A stretch of 64,000 nt of DNA from positions 434,001-498,000 of the forward strand of contig NZ_SGIT01000001.1 in assembly GCF_004208525.1 (NCBI RefSeq). Reading direction: 5' to 3'. Shown here piece by piece: positions 33,666 through 43,073 of this stretch. This DNA is from Sphingobacterium corticibacterium (lineage in GTDB: Bacteria; Bacteroidota; Bacteroidia; Sphingobacteriales; Sphingobacteriaceae). Both the position numbers and the translations under genes were made by a program. Position 1 is the first letter of the stretch; every line of letters starts with the position of its first letter. The notes under the pieces are model-generated. The model was given only the letters and a program-made list of their open reading frames with translations, was not told where the DNA came from and did no database searches.

Positions 33666-34730
33666 CTATAATCCCCATTTTTCTATTAATTTATCAGCTT
33701 CTGCTTTTGTCAGGTGAATAACCGCACCATGCTTGGGTGAGGTAAAATTGGTAGTTTTCATCACGCCCTGGTTGAACTGTCCGAGGTTTCGGAAGTTTAC
33801 GAAATCTGTTGTTTCACTGAAACCAAAATTGTGAACCGATTGCCCATAACAATCATACATCAGTACCCATTTTTCTTCACCGATGCGTTTCCATACGTTA
33901 GGAGCTTCACAGGCTTGGGGTTCCGGATCATACCAACGAGGATCGAACGCGTAACCTCCGTTTGCACGATCCGATACGGCCTGCTTTATGCCAGCTACGC
34001 CATCATGCGAAACGTAGAACATCCGGTATTTGTCGCCTACTTTGGTAATATCGGCATCCAATGCAGTGATTTTTTCGTCGGGATATTCAAATAGTATCTG
34101 CGGAGTGGATTCCAAACGGTCGAAATCATCATTGACATAAGCGTAATATAATTTTGCGGCATCTGTGCGATGTCGCATAGTAAAGTAAATCATCAGTTTT
34201 CCGGCTTCTTCATCGAAGGTGGTCTCAGGAGCCCATGCACATCCTATATCCTGAAAGAAGGGAGCCTGGTTATCTAACCTTAGGTTTGCCCTTTTCCAAT
34301 GGATCAGATCCTGGGACTTCATGAGCACCAACCCGCGGTTGTTTCCCCAGCCATAGTCTTCGCGCTCCCATTCCGTATGCCGATATCCGGCTTGCTGAGC
34401 ATAGATGTGCAGATCGGTCATGGCTAGGTAAAAGGCGCCATCTGGGCCGCGGTAAATGTGTGGATCCCGGATACCTTTTTGGGCGGCAATAGTATCGCCT
34501 GCGATAATGGGGGTGCCGTCGTTCAGTGCAGTAAAGGTATAACCATCATGGCTTAACGCCATATGTAAACTATGGGTGTCGTCGTTATGAAAAACCATGA
34601 GGTAAGCACTCATGTCTTTTTCGGTCGGAGCTTGTTGTGCTTTACTTTGTGTAGCGCCGATAAGCAGACAGCACAAAAACAAGAGGGGGGTAAGATAGGT
34701 CTGTCTTTTTATTGAATTTGTATTCATCAT
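33666..34730 (-). CDS. GH43-family glycoside hydrolase (probable arabinofuranosidase or xylosidase)
   Basis: The product is 354 residues from the ATG at 34730. The frame extends upstream to 34808, but that part has no family similarity and contains the promoter. A signal peptide ends near SKAQQA. The five-bladed propeller shows the GH43 triad: base Asp89 in GIRDPHIYRG, pKa-tuning Asp in ALDADITKVGDKYRMFY, and acid Glu in ACEAPNVWKR. It closely resembles the N-terminal half of the double GH43 at 36806-38767. It is divergent from the BNR_4 gene. Arabinose- or xylose-containing side chains are the likely target; the subfamily cannot be fixed by eye. Confidence 0.88.
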   Translation of the reverse strand: MMNTNSIKRQTYLTPLLFLCCLLIGATQSKAQQAPTEKDMSAYLMVFHNDDTHSLHMALSHDGYTFTALNDGTPIIAGDTIAAQKGIRDPHIYRGPDGAFYLAMTDLHIYAQQAGYRHTEWEREDYGWGNNRGLVLMKSQDLIHWKRANLRLDNQAPFFQDIGCAWAPETTFDEEAGKLMIYFTMRHRTDAAKLYYAYVNDDFDRLESTPQILFEYPDEKITALDADITKVGDKYRMFYVSHDGVAGIKQAVSDRANGGYAFDPRWYDPEPQACEAPNVWKRIGEEKWVLMYDCYGQSVHNFGFSETTDFVNFRNLGQFNQGVMKTTNFTSPKHGAVIHLTKAEADKLIEKWGL

Positions 34731-34790
34731 ATAAAGGTTTACATCTAGGGTGTAACAATAAAATTTTCTAAATAAACGAAATTTACTTGA

Positions 34791-34798
34791 CAAATGTA
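34791..34798 (-). promoter_or_regulatory. -7 element of the minus-strand GH43 gene
   Basis: The minus strand reads TACATTTG, an exact TAnnTTTG match, about 60 bp upstream of the ATG at 34730. It lies inside the longer frame and argues against the 34808 start. Confidence 0.5.
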
Positions 34799-34896
34799 AA
34801 AATAACATTTATTTTTATTTTACACTAGGGTCGTTGGCTTGGATGAATGTATTTTAAACCTATTTGAGCAATTTACAGACACAAAAACGGGCATAT

Positions 34897-34914
34897 TTGT
34901 ACATTTTTGTACAA
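34897..34914. promoter_or_regulatory. 18-bp perfect palindrome, possible operator
   Basis: TTGTACA-TTTT-TGTACAA is a perfect inverted repeat in the divergent region between the GH43 gene (33666-34730) and the BNR_4 gene, 33 bp before the latter start. Its size and 4-bp centre suit a dimeric regulator, but no cognate gene is adjacent. Confidence 0.55.
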
Positions 34915-34947
34915 CAGTATCCAAATTTATAGACTTAATCAGATGGT

Positions 34948-36780
34948 ATGGATAATATGATCAGAAAAATATGCTACATAGTTTTACTTCTCTTAGGACA
35001 TCTTTTAAATGCTGCTGCTCCAGTTTTCGGACAAGGATATGAGGTATCTCCCGACGGAGCATGGTGTTGGTTCGCCGATCCGAGAGCTATCCATCATGAA
35101 AACCCCAAAAAGAAAATCAAAAAAACATATATCGGTTATATTGATGTGCACGGCAACATCAAGGCGATGCAGTACGATTTCGTAAAAAATGAACAGGTGG
35201 AAGTATTGGTGCGTTCTTGGTTTCAGCCTGATGACCATAATAACCCCACGTTTTTGGTCTTGCCCGATGATCGGGTGATGGTGTTTTATTCCCGCCATAC
35301 CGATGAACGTTGTTTTTATTACCGGATTTCACAAAAGCCAGGTGATATCACGACACTAGGTAAAGAAATGCGATTAGAAACAGATCACCATACAACCTAT
35401 CCGTCGCCTTTTATCTTGGCAGACGATCCCGAACATTTTTATCTCTGTTGGCGAGGGCTGAATTGGCATCCGACGATTGCTCGTTTGTCCTTACCGGATG
35501 CAGCAGACAACGTAACCTTTGTAGGTGAACCACGTCAGATTGTACAATCTACAGGTTCCCGACCTTATGCTAAATATGTATCCAATGGTAAAGACAAAAT
35601 CTATATCGCGTATACGACAGGACATCCGGATAATGAGAATCCAAACTTCTTGTACTTTAGTTATGTGGATATAAATAGTCTGACATTGCACGACGTACAA
35701 GGTACTGAACTCGCCAAAATTGAAGAGAGGGCTTTTCGTGTGAACAAAACGGATGTATATATCCAGGAGTTTCCGACCACCGTGGTGGATAATCCGCAAC
35801 AGCGCGATTGGGTTTGGCAGGTGGCCATTGATAAAGATAGCTCTCCGGTCATTGCCTTTGTACGGATCAGTGAAGATAAGAGGTCGCATGAATATTATTA
35901 TGCAAAATGGACGGGAACGGAATGGAAAAAGACCTTTTTAGCGAACGGTGGCGGACATTTCCACCAGACGGAAAACTTAGAAATGTGTTATAGCGGCGGA
36001 ATGACAATTGATCCGGATAAGGTAAGTGAGGTATATTGTTCTGTTCCAGTGGACGGTACGCATGGTGCTGTATACGAGTTGATAAAATATACTCTTGACG
36101 ATGCTGGTTATATCTTGTCGACGGAAGCGATTACATCCAACTCACCGAAGAATAATATACGGCCTTATATGATCGAGGGAAGTCTGGGGACACCGCTGCG
36201 CCTGACTTGGATGCATGGAGATTATTATGATTGGATTGTAAGCAAGTCGCGCCCGGGTTATCCAACCGCAATTCACAGTGATTTTGAAGGTATGAACACG
36301 GCTGTTGACCTTGCCAAAGGACTCGTCAGCGAGGAGAATAGTTTTCAAGACAAACTTGGCAAAAGATTTACCATTTCACTGGATGTCGTGACCGATACGA
36401 CGAATTATGAAGGTACGTTGTTCCAGATTGGAGATTTGTCTTATCAGTTGGATCGCAATAGCTTGAAGCCACAAGTTGAGTTTAAAGGAACGATATACCC
36501 TAGTACGAATATACTTGGCTCTGCGGATAGTTGGAGAAAGTATAATCGCGGTACAAGCGGAAAATGGTATGCCCCTGAAAAACTGCAGCGTTTCAAGTTG
36601 ACCTTGACGTATGAAAAAGGAATCTTGTATACCTATGTCAATGGTCTGTTGGATCAATATATAGTGATCGGGAAAATCAATCAACCGGCCGTTAAATGGA
36701 CATCCCCCAACGATTGGGTTCGAAGTATTTACGTTTACAATCGCGTATTAAATAACCAGGAGATAACTGCTCTCCATTAA
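34948..36780 (+). CDS. BNR_4-type beta-propeller protein with C-terminal LamG-like domain, candidate glycan-active enzyme
   Basis: The 610-residue secreted protein has a signal peptide ending near VFGQ (about residue 29). Residues about 35-430 carry the BNR_4 pattern (WCWFADPRAIHH, TYIGYIDVHGNIKAMQYD, HHTTYPSPFILADD, RPYAKYVSNGKDKIYIAYT, GHFHQTENLEMCYSGG). Residues about 440-610 form a concanavalin-like LamG sandwich (YTYVNGLLDQ, RSIYVYNRVLNNQEI). BNR_4 proteins include propeller lyases such as ulvan lyase families and PL42 rhamnose-glucuronate lyases, as well as uncharacterised proteins. Co-location with GH43 genes suggests action on a decorated plant glycan, but the reaction is unknown. Confidence 0.78.
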   Translation: MDNMIRKICYIVLLLLGHLLNAAAPVFGQGYEVSPDGAWCWFADPRAIHHENPKKKIKKTYIGYIDVHGNIKAMQYDFVKNEQVEVLVRSWFQPDDHNNPTFLVLPDDRVMVFYSRHTDERCFYYRISQKPGDITTLGKEMRLETDHHTTYPSPFILADDPEHFYLCWRGLNWHPTIARLSLPDAADNVTFVGEPRQIVQSTGSRPYAKYVSNGKDKIYIAYTTGHPDNENPNFLYFSYVDINSLTLHDVQGTELAKIEERAFRVNKTDVYIQEFPTTVVDNPQQRDWVWQVAIDKDSSPVIAFVRISEDKRSHEYYYAKWTGTEWKKTFLANGGGHFHQTENLEMCYSGGMTIDPDKVSEVYCSVPVDGTHGAVYELIKYTLDDAGYILSTEAITSNSPKNNIRPYMIEGSLGTPLRLTWMHGDYYDWIVSKSRPGYPTAIHSDFEGMNTAVDLAKGLVSEENSFQDKLGKRFTISLDVVTDTTNYEGTLFQIGDLSYQLDRNSLKPQVEFKGTIYPSTNILGSADSWRKYNRGTSGKWYAPEKLQRFKLTLTYEKGILYTYVNGLLDQYIVIGKINQPAVKWTSPNDWVRSIYVYNRVLNNQEITALH

Positions 36781-36805
36781 TCTAACACCTATATTCAGAC
36801 AACAT

Positions 36806-38767
36806 ATGACGAAAAGTTCAAGCCACGTATCGAAAACCCTATTGGGCACATTGTTTTTCTTTTGTTTATTGTTCCACCCACCGTATATACGCGGACAATC
36901 GCAAACGCAGGAATCTAAATTTGAGGGATACTTATTTGCCTATTTTGAAGGAACCGGAAAGGGAGAGCAACAAGAACAGCTCCGTTTTGCGGTTAGTGCA
37001 GATGCCGTAAATTGGACGGCGTTGAATGGAAACAGGCCTATCTTGGCTTCCTCCGCTATTTCCCAGACCGGGGGGATACGTGATCCGCATATCTATCGAG
37101 GTGAAAATGAGGATAGCTTCTATATGGTCGCGACGGATATGTTTACGAAAAAGAATGGTTGGGATACGAATCCTGGGATCATATTGATGAAATCGGACGA
37201 CTTATTAGATTGGAAGCATAGTATCTTGGATCTGGCTAAATTATACCCTAAAAGGTTTGGGAATGTGAAATGGGTATGGGCGCCGCAGGTATTTTATAAC
37301 CATAAAGTCGGTAAATATCTCGTATATTTTACGGTACGCTTCCATGACGATGACAAACTGGACTTTTATGGCGCGTATGCCAATAAAGATTTTACGGGAT
37401 TTGAAAAAGAACCGACATTGTTATTTAGCCCCAAATTTGGGGGTATTGATGGTGATATTATTTACAAAAATGGGCTTTACCACTTCTTTTATAAAGGAAA
37501 TACCAAAGACGCTGAAGGGAAAGAATTTAAAAATGGTATTCAACAAGCCACCAGTAAATCGTTGAAAGGGCCTTGGAAAGAGGATTTTACCTATTTGGAT
37601 GCTTATGCGGATACATCTATTGTGGTTGAAGGATCGAGTGTCTTCAAGCTGAATGGTCGCGATGAATATATCTTGATGTATGATCTTTATGCCGACGGAC
37701 GGTATGAATTCCAACGGAGTACGGATTTGTTTGACTTTACAACGGAAACGGAATCATTTAATAAGAATTTCCATCCGCGGCACGGAAGCGTTATCGGTAT
37801 TACGAAACAGGAAGCACGTCGTCTACATGCGAAATGGGGAGGTGTACCGACGGCATTGCTACAACCTCTCGAAAAAGGAGATCGTTATCATTTCGAAGCA
37901 AAGGGCAACCCGATTATAACACATCATTATACGGCTGACCCCGCGGCTCTGGTACAAGGGGATACCCTATGGTTGTATGCTGGGCATGATTTTGCGGGCG
38001 GCCAGCGAGGATATAAGATGAAAGACTGGTTGGTGTTTTCCACGACCGATATGAAAAATTGGACAGAATATCCCGTGCCCATGAAAATAACAGATTTTTC
38101 CTGGGCAAAAAGTGGTGATGCGTTTGCGGCAGATATGGTGAAACGTGACGGCAAATATTATTGGTATATCAGCACGAATTGGTCGGGAATCGGCGTCGCC
38201 GTGTCTGATCGTCCGGAAGGACCATTCAAGGACGCCTTGGGTAAGCCACTATTGACCAATGATGACTGTTTTGCATCAACGCATTCCTGGGCTTGCATCG
38301 ATCCGGCTGTATTTATCGACGACGACGGACAAGCATGGGTTTTTTGGGGAAACAGGGAGTGTTATTATGCAAAACTGAAAGATAATATGATCGAGATTGA
38401 TGGCGAGATCAAACAAGTAGCATTTGATGGCTTTAGCTTTACGGAGGCACCATGGATCCATACGTATAATGGCAAGTATTATTTAACCTATGCCACGGAA
38501 TTTCCCGAAAAAATCGCGTATGCTACGGCAGACAATATCGAAGGTCCTTATGAATACAAGGGTATTCTCAATGAAATTGCCGGCAATAGCAACACGAACC
38601 ATCAGGCTATCGTGCAATTTAAAGGAGATTGGTATTTTATATACCATAATGGCGGTATTAATACGGATGGAGGTAGCTATAGCCGCTCGATTTGTATAGA
38701 TCGTTTATATCACAACGATGATGGAACCATCAAACGTATTGTGATGACCACGGAAGGTGTACAATAA
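36806..38767 (+). CDS. Secreted protein with two tandem GH43-family domains
   Basis: The 653-residue protein has a signal peptide (about 1-30). Domain 1 (about 38-350) is similar to the GH43 at 33666-34730, with Asp93 in GIRDPHIYRG, an Asp in GIDGDIIYKNGLYHFFY, and Glu in VVEGSSVFK. Domain 2 (about 365-650) is a different GH43 type with TADPAALVQGDTLWLYAGHD, CIDPAVFIDDDGQAWVFWG and FTEAPWIHTYNGKYYLTY, so all three expected acids are visible in both halves. A bifunctional arabinofuranosidase/xylosidase is likely. It is 25 bp downstream of the BNR_4 gene in the same operon and ends at a bidirectional terminator. Confidence 0.87.
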   Translation: MTKSSSHVSKTLLGTLFFFCLLFHPPYIRGQSQTQESKFEGYLFAYFEGTGKGEQQEQLRFAVSADAVNWTALNGNRPILASSAISQTGGIRDPHIYRGENEDSFYMVATDMFTKKNGWDTNPGIILMKSDDLLDWKHSILDLAKLYPKRFGNVKWVWAPQVFYNHKVGKYLVYFTVRFHDDDKLDFYGAYANKDFTGFEKEPTLLFSPKFGGIDGDIIYKNGLYHFFYKGNTKDAEGKEFKNGIQQATSKSLKGPWKEDFTYLDAYADTSIVVEGSSVFKLNGRDEYILMYDLYADGRYEFQRSTDLFDFTTETESFNKNFHPRHGSVIGITKQEARRLHAKWGGVPTALLQPLEKGDRYHFEAKGNPIITHHYTADPAALVQGDTLWLYAGHDFAGGQRGYKMKDWLVFSTTDMKNWTEYPVPMKITDFSWAKSGDAFAADMVKRDGKYYWYISTNWSGIGVAVSDRPEGPFKDALGKPLLTNDDCFASTHSWACIDPAVFIDDDGQAWVFWGNRECYYAKLKDNMIEIDGEIKQVAFDGFSFTEAPWIHTYNGKYYLTYATEFPEKIAYATADNIEGPYEYKGILNEIAGNSNTNHQAIVQFKGDWYFIYHNGGINTDGGSYSRSICIDRLYHNDDGTIKRIVMTTEGVQ

Positions 38768-38787
38768 AGAAAAGAAATGACTCCATA

Positions 38788-38821
38788 AAAAAAGCGCTGT
38801 AACAAAATACAGCGCTTTTTT
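38788..38821. terminator. Bidirectional terminator between double GH43 and GH2 genes
   Basis: AAAGCGCTGTA and TACAGCGCTTT form a stem of at least 11 bp with a 6-base loop, flanked by an A run on the left and a T run on the right. It sits between convergent genes. Confidence 0.85.
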
Positions 38822-38822
38822 A

Positions 38823-41324
38823 TTAGTTTAACGTAAGCTCTACATCGGCCGATTCTAGCCATGGAGCTGTAAACCGTACGGCCAGTTTTTCGTCCGGATC
38901 CCCGTTGGCTTGTACATAGACAATCATTTTACCGTGGTATGCACGTTGTTTATTGTCCGTATAATCTCCCATATCGGCGTTATTACCGGCTTCCATGCCC
39001 AGCAATCTGCCCTTTCCGACAACCTGGCAGGTGATTTCATCTTCCGCCAAGATAACCGGTAGACCATCCTCATCGACAATCTGCAATTCGATTTGTGCAA
39101 CGCCTCCCTGTGCTTGCACGGAAGTATTATTCGACGGTATGATCTGGATAGCATGCGCTCTTTTGGTGGATTGAATATGTTGACGAACCACCTCTCTGTT
39201 GTTGTCATCTATTCCAATCACTTCCAGTTTTCCAGCTGTATACGGGATATCCCAATAAATAATTCCATGCTCATCGTTGTAAGCTTTGGTTTCACCGACT
39301 ACTTTCCCGTTGAGTTCCAGTCGTGCTTGTGCACTGTTGGTGTAGCACACCACGCGTATCTGTTGTCCTTCCTGATAGTTCCAGATTGGCCAAGCATCCA
39401 TGGATGGCGCCTGATCTTTTTGTTGCCCTTGTTCGGCTTCCAACCTAGACCACACATCGGTAGCCGCACCACCACCTTGTAGCGGATAGGTGCCTAAGTG
39501 TGCCACAGGCTTATTCGCCCATAAAGCTTGGCGGAAATGCCCACGTGGTTTTACAAAACCCGCAAAATCCAATAATCCCGAATAGAACCCGCGGGATGGC
39601 CAGCGGCCGGATTCGCCAAGATAGTCGATACCCGTCCAAAGAAACTGCCCGAAGATATGTTCGTTGTCACGTACAGCTTTCCACGCACCCATATCATGGC
39701 GGTTTTCACTGCCGTAAATAACACGGTCTGGATAACGCTCATGATCCCGATGGTAAAAGCTTTCGGTATAATTATAGCCTGCGATATCTAATGCACTAGG
39801 ATACGCTGTTTCGTTAGACATGGCTACACCTGCTAATCCAGCCGTTACCGGGCGGTTATCGAATTTGCGCACGACAGCTGCGAGGCGTTTAGCAATAGCG
39901 CCCAGATGCATGGCATCCGGAGCATCTTTTTTGTAGCCTCCAAACATGGCTTGCGTAAACCCACTTTCGGAATCACCATCTAACACGGGGTGGGAGTACG
40001 GGTCATTCGGATAATCTACCTCATTGCCGATACTCCAAGCGAAGATAGAAATGTGGTTGCGGTCACGTTTCACCATGTCTTCCAGATCCTTTTCGCCCCA
40101 TTCTTGAAAGAAATCATATGATCCTTGGAATCCTGGTGTTCCTACGTTCCAGCCTTCCAACCATTTTCTCTTTGGAAATTCCCATTCATCATATGCTTCG
40201 TTCATGACGAGGAGGCCAAGTTCATCGCACAACGCATATAAAGAAGGAGCTTGCGGGTTATGGCTGGTACGGATAGCATTCACGCCGAGTTCTTTTAAAG
40301 CTAATAAACGGCGGCGCCAGACTTCTGGATAGGCTTCGGCACCTAACACACCTGAATCGTGGTGGATACAGACCCCTTTCATTTTCATCCATTCACCGTT
40401 AAGCGAAAAACCTTTGTTAGGATCAAAAGTTAAGGTACGAAAGCCTGTTTTGACTTCCGATTCGTCGATCTGTTCTTCCCCTTGTAAGATGCGGGTCCTT
40501 AATGTATACTGGTGTGGCGTTTCCAAGCCCCACAATTTTGGGTTCTTCACGTCCAGTGAGGTTTGTACCTCTTCACGCCCACCAGCCGCCAATGTTGTTT
40601 TTGTGGTTTTCTTTGCCACAACCTGACCTTGGGGATCTAGAAGTTCTGTCAGGACAGACAACGATGCTGTTTGACCTGTTTCATTTTGTACAGCCGTTTG
40701 TACGTGCAGTGTTCCCCAGTTGTTTTTAACTTCCGGATAGGCGTACACACCCCATTGCTCTATGTGGATTGGGTTAGCACGTACCAACCATACATCCCGA
40801 TAGATTCCTGAACCGGTATACCAGCGAGAGTCGGCGTCTTGGCTGTGGTCTACTTTGACCGCTATGGTGTTTTCTTCGCCATATTTGATATAGGGTGTAA
40901 TGTCGTAATTGAGCGAGATATATCCATTCGGACGTTTGCCAATCGATTGTCCATTGACAAACACTTCACTACGGTTGTACACGCCTTCAAAATAGATATA
41001 GAGTTTTTTATCGTTGTCTTTCTGCGAAATGTTTATGGTCTTTCTATACCATCCAATACCGCCGGGTAGGTATCCGGTGGCACTTGCCAAGGTAGGGCTC
41101 AGAGGCTGTTTCACACTCCAGTCGTGCGGCAGTTGAACCGAACGCCATGAGCGACCCAATTGATCCTGTGCGATAGCTTGGTCGGTATCGCCAAGATGGA
41201 AACGCCAGTTATTATTTATTTTTTCTGCCTGGCCGAAGCCCGGTTGTGCAAAAAGAGATTGTGTCGCACCACACGAGAGTAAAATGGCAGCGGCGAAATA
41301 AGAAGTTATTTTTGTTTTTATCAT
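38823..41324 (-). CDS. GH2 beta-galactosidase (or related GH2 glycosidase)
   Basis: The 833-residue secreted protein has a signal peptide ending near SLFAQ (about residue 26). GH2 domains in order are a sugar-binding jelly roll (about 35-200, WRFHLGD and GGIGWYRKTI), an immunoglobulin-like domain (about 205-305), a TIM barrel (about 310-600), and C-terminal domains including a DUF4982-like region. The acid/base is Glu435 in SIGNE and the nucleophile is Glu540 in YGSEN. It is the last gene of the minus-strand HTCS-SusC-SusD unit, 23 bp after susD. Beta-galactosidase is most likely; the substrate is presumably galactan-derived. Confidence 0.92.
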   Translation of the reverse strand: MIKTKITSYFAAAILLSCGATQSLFAQPGFGQAEKINNNWRFHLGDTDQAIAQDQLGRSWRSVQLPHDWSVKQPLSPTLASATGYLPGGIGWYRKTINISQKDNDKKLYIYFEGVYNRSEVFVNGQSIGKRPNGYISLNYDITPYIKYGEENTIAVKVDHSQDADSRWYTGSGIYRDVWLVRANPIHIEQWGVYAYPEVKNNWGTLHVQTAVQNETGQTASLSVLTELLDPQGQVVAKKTTKTTLAAGGREEVQTSLDVKNPKLWGLETPHQYTLRTRILQGEEQIDESEVKTGFRTLTFDPNKGFSLNGEWMKMKGVCIHHDSGVLGAEAYPEVWRRRLLALKELGVNAIRTSHNPQAPSLYALCDELGLLVMNEAYDEWEFPKRKWLEGWNVGTPGFQGSYDFFQEWGEKDLEDMVKRDRNHISIFAWSIGNEVDYPNDPYSHPVLDGDSESGFTQAMFGGYKKDAPDAMHLGAIAKRLAAVVRKFDNRPVTAGLAGVAMSNETAYPSALDIAGYNYTESFYHRDHERYPDRVIYGSENRHDMGAWKAVRDNEHIFGQFLWTGIDYLGESGRWPSRGFYSGLLDFAGFVKPRGHFRQALWANKPVAHLGTYPLQGGGAATDVWSRLEAEQGQQKDQAPSMDAWPIWNYQEGQQIRVVCYTNSAQARLELNGKVVGETKAYNDEHGIIYWDIPYTAGKLEVIGIDDNNREVVRQHIQSTKRAHAIQIIPSNNTSVQAQGGVAQIELQIVDEDGLPVILAEDEITCQVVGKGRLLGMEAGNNADMGDYTDNKQRAYHGKMIVYVQANGDPDEKLAVRFTAPWLESADVELTLN

Positions 41325-41347
41325 CGTGATATTTTAACGTGTTTCTA

Positions 41348-43042
41348 TTAATAATCCTCGTTTTGTTGTAGGCGATTGTCAGAAGCTAAAATCTCAGCAC
41401 GTGGTATGGGAAGCCAATAGTGACGTTTTAAGAAACGTCGTCCTTCCAGAGCAACTTTGCGCTGATAATTCAGTGTATTGCCGGATTTAGTGATTTCTAT
41501 ACCATAGGCCGGCTCATTTTCGGTTTCTTCGGCAATCAACCATCTTCTGACATCATAGAACCGATGTTCTTCAAAAGCCAGCTCGATTTGTCGTTCATTA
41601 CGTATGATGTCACGGAAAGCATCCTTGCCGAGTCCTGTAGCTACTTCTGGCATATCAACACCAGTTCTGGCACGTATCTGATTAATAGCTTCCCGAGCGC
41701 TCAATGTTGCTCCCGACGGTATGGCATCTGGACCTCCGACTTCATTAGCAGCCTCCGCAAAATTGAGTAGAATCTCTGCGTATCTAAAATAAATCCACGG
41801 CTGTAGACCCGCAATTTCCCAAGGATTATTGATCGGCATATCGTCATCAATGAACTTATATAAATAATAGCCTGTCCTGCTCGTATTCCAATTCGAATTT
41901 CCATCTCTACTATCACGTCCGCCCGGAACAAAAGTTTCTACAGTGCGGCCGCGATACGATGCACCATCGTGTAATATCGTGGAGTAGAATCGTGGATCAC
42001 GGTTTTCGTATGGCTTTTGTGGGTCGTAGCCAGATCCATTTTCGTTTATGGTTTTACCGTTATTCATACGGTATGCATCGACCAGATTTTGTAAAGGTAC
42101 ATTGCCGCCCCATCCGTCGTACCCATTTGGTCCGTTGGCAATTTCCATAGGAACATGGCGTGCTCCTACAGAGTAATAACGAGCAAAAATAATTTCGTTG
42201 CTATTCGATGCTTTTTGAAATAGCGCACGATAACCGTCTTGAGAAATACCATATTTGTTCAAAGCGATGACATCGACTGAAGCCTGCACAGCCTGCTCCC
42301 AAGTACCCGAATTGTATAAAGGGCTTGCAGCATATAATGCTAATCTGGACTTTAGTGCCAAAGCAGCTCCTGCGGTAGCACGTCCTATTGGCCAGCCATT
42401 GTCGTTGGCCGCAGGCAATTGAGCAGCCGCGTCATTCAATTCATTTAATACATAATCGATACAGACTTTTAGTTCTTGGCGTTCATAAATGGAGGGGTCT
42501 GTAAAGTCATCTGTCAATTCATAAACTTTGTCGGCTAATAGCGGAACACCTCCATAGTTACGGATCAAATCGTGGTATCGGAAAGCACGAATAAATTTCA
42601 GTTCTGCTGTCAGTCTTGTTTTCAGCATATCGCTCATCGGCACTTCGTCGATATGTGCCAAAGCAAAGTTGCACTCTCGAATACTACGGTAGCTACGACT
42701 CCAGATGGTTCCAGCAATGCCGGTATTTTCGGGTGACAGCTGTCCACGCTGAATAAGCCAAGTATCGTCATCGTTATTGTAGACGGCTTCATCAGTCAGT
42801 GATGCCCAAAGCGCGTATTCAAAACCACGACCAAAGCCCGGAGGGGTACCTTCGGCTTCTTTATTGGTTAATCTTGCCCCCATGTAACGATTGACCACAA
42901 AGGCTTCAAATAAAACAGAGTCGGATAGGACTGCGGCATCCGATAGCCTATCTGTCGGCGTCACATCCAGAAAATCTTTGTTACAACTTACCGCGACTAT
43001 GCTGCCAAGTAAGAATAAGATACAATATTTTATAGTTTTCAT
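41348..43042 (-). CDS. SusD/RagB-like outer-membrane lipoprotein (second pair)
   Basis: The 564-residue lipoprotein has lipobox AVSC (Cys20). The N-terminal region includes TAELKFIRAFRYHDLIRNYGG (about residues 145-165) and the C-terminal RagB region has WIYFRYAEILLNFAEAANE and the signature FRDIIRNERQIELAFEEHRFYDVRRW, common to SusD proteins. It partners the SusC gene 31 bp upstream. With the GH2 gene downstream and the HTCS upstream, it forms a compact locus, likely for a galactose-containing glycan. Confidence 0.95.
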   Translation of the reverse strand: MKTIKYCILFLLGSIVAVSCNKDFLDVTPTDRLSDAAVLSDSVLFEAFVVNRYMGARLTNKEAEGTPPGFGRGFEYALWASLTDEAVYNNDDDTWLIQRGQLSPENTGIAGTIWSRSYRSIRECNFALAHIDEVPMSDMLKTRLTAELKFIRAFRYHDLIRNYGGVPLLADKVYELTDDFTDPSIYERQELKVCIDYVLNELNDAAAQLPAANDNGWPIGRATAGAALALKSRLALYAASPLYNSGTWEQAVQASVDVIALNKYGISQDGYRALFQKASNSNEIIFARYYSVGARHVPMEIANGPNGYDGWGGNVPLQNLVDAYRMNNGKTINENGSGYDPQKPYENRDPRFYSTILHDGASYRGRTVETFVPGGRDSRDGNSNWNTSRTGYYLYKFIDDDMPINNPWEIAGLQPWIYFRYAEILLNFAEAANEVGGPDAIPSGATLSAREAINQIRARTGVDMPEVATGLGKDAFRDIIRNERQIELAFEEHRFYDVRRWLIAEETENEPAYGIEITKSGNTLNYQRKVALEGRRFLKRHYWLPIPRAEILASDNRLQQNEDY

Positions 43043-43073
43043 CTATTTATATTTTTAATTGTAGTAATAGCGG

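Noticed and set aside
34731..34808. N-terminal extension of the minus-strand GH43
   Set aside because: The extension lacks family similarity, contains a -7 promoter match, and would bury the signal peptide that follows ATG 34730.
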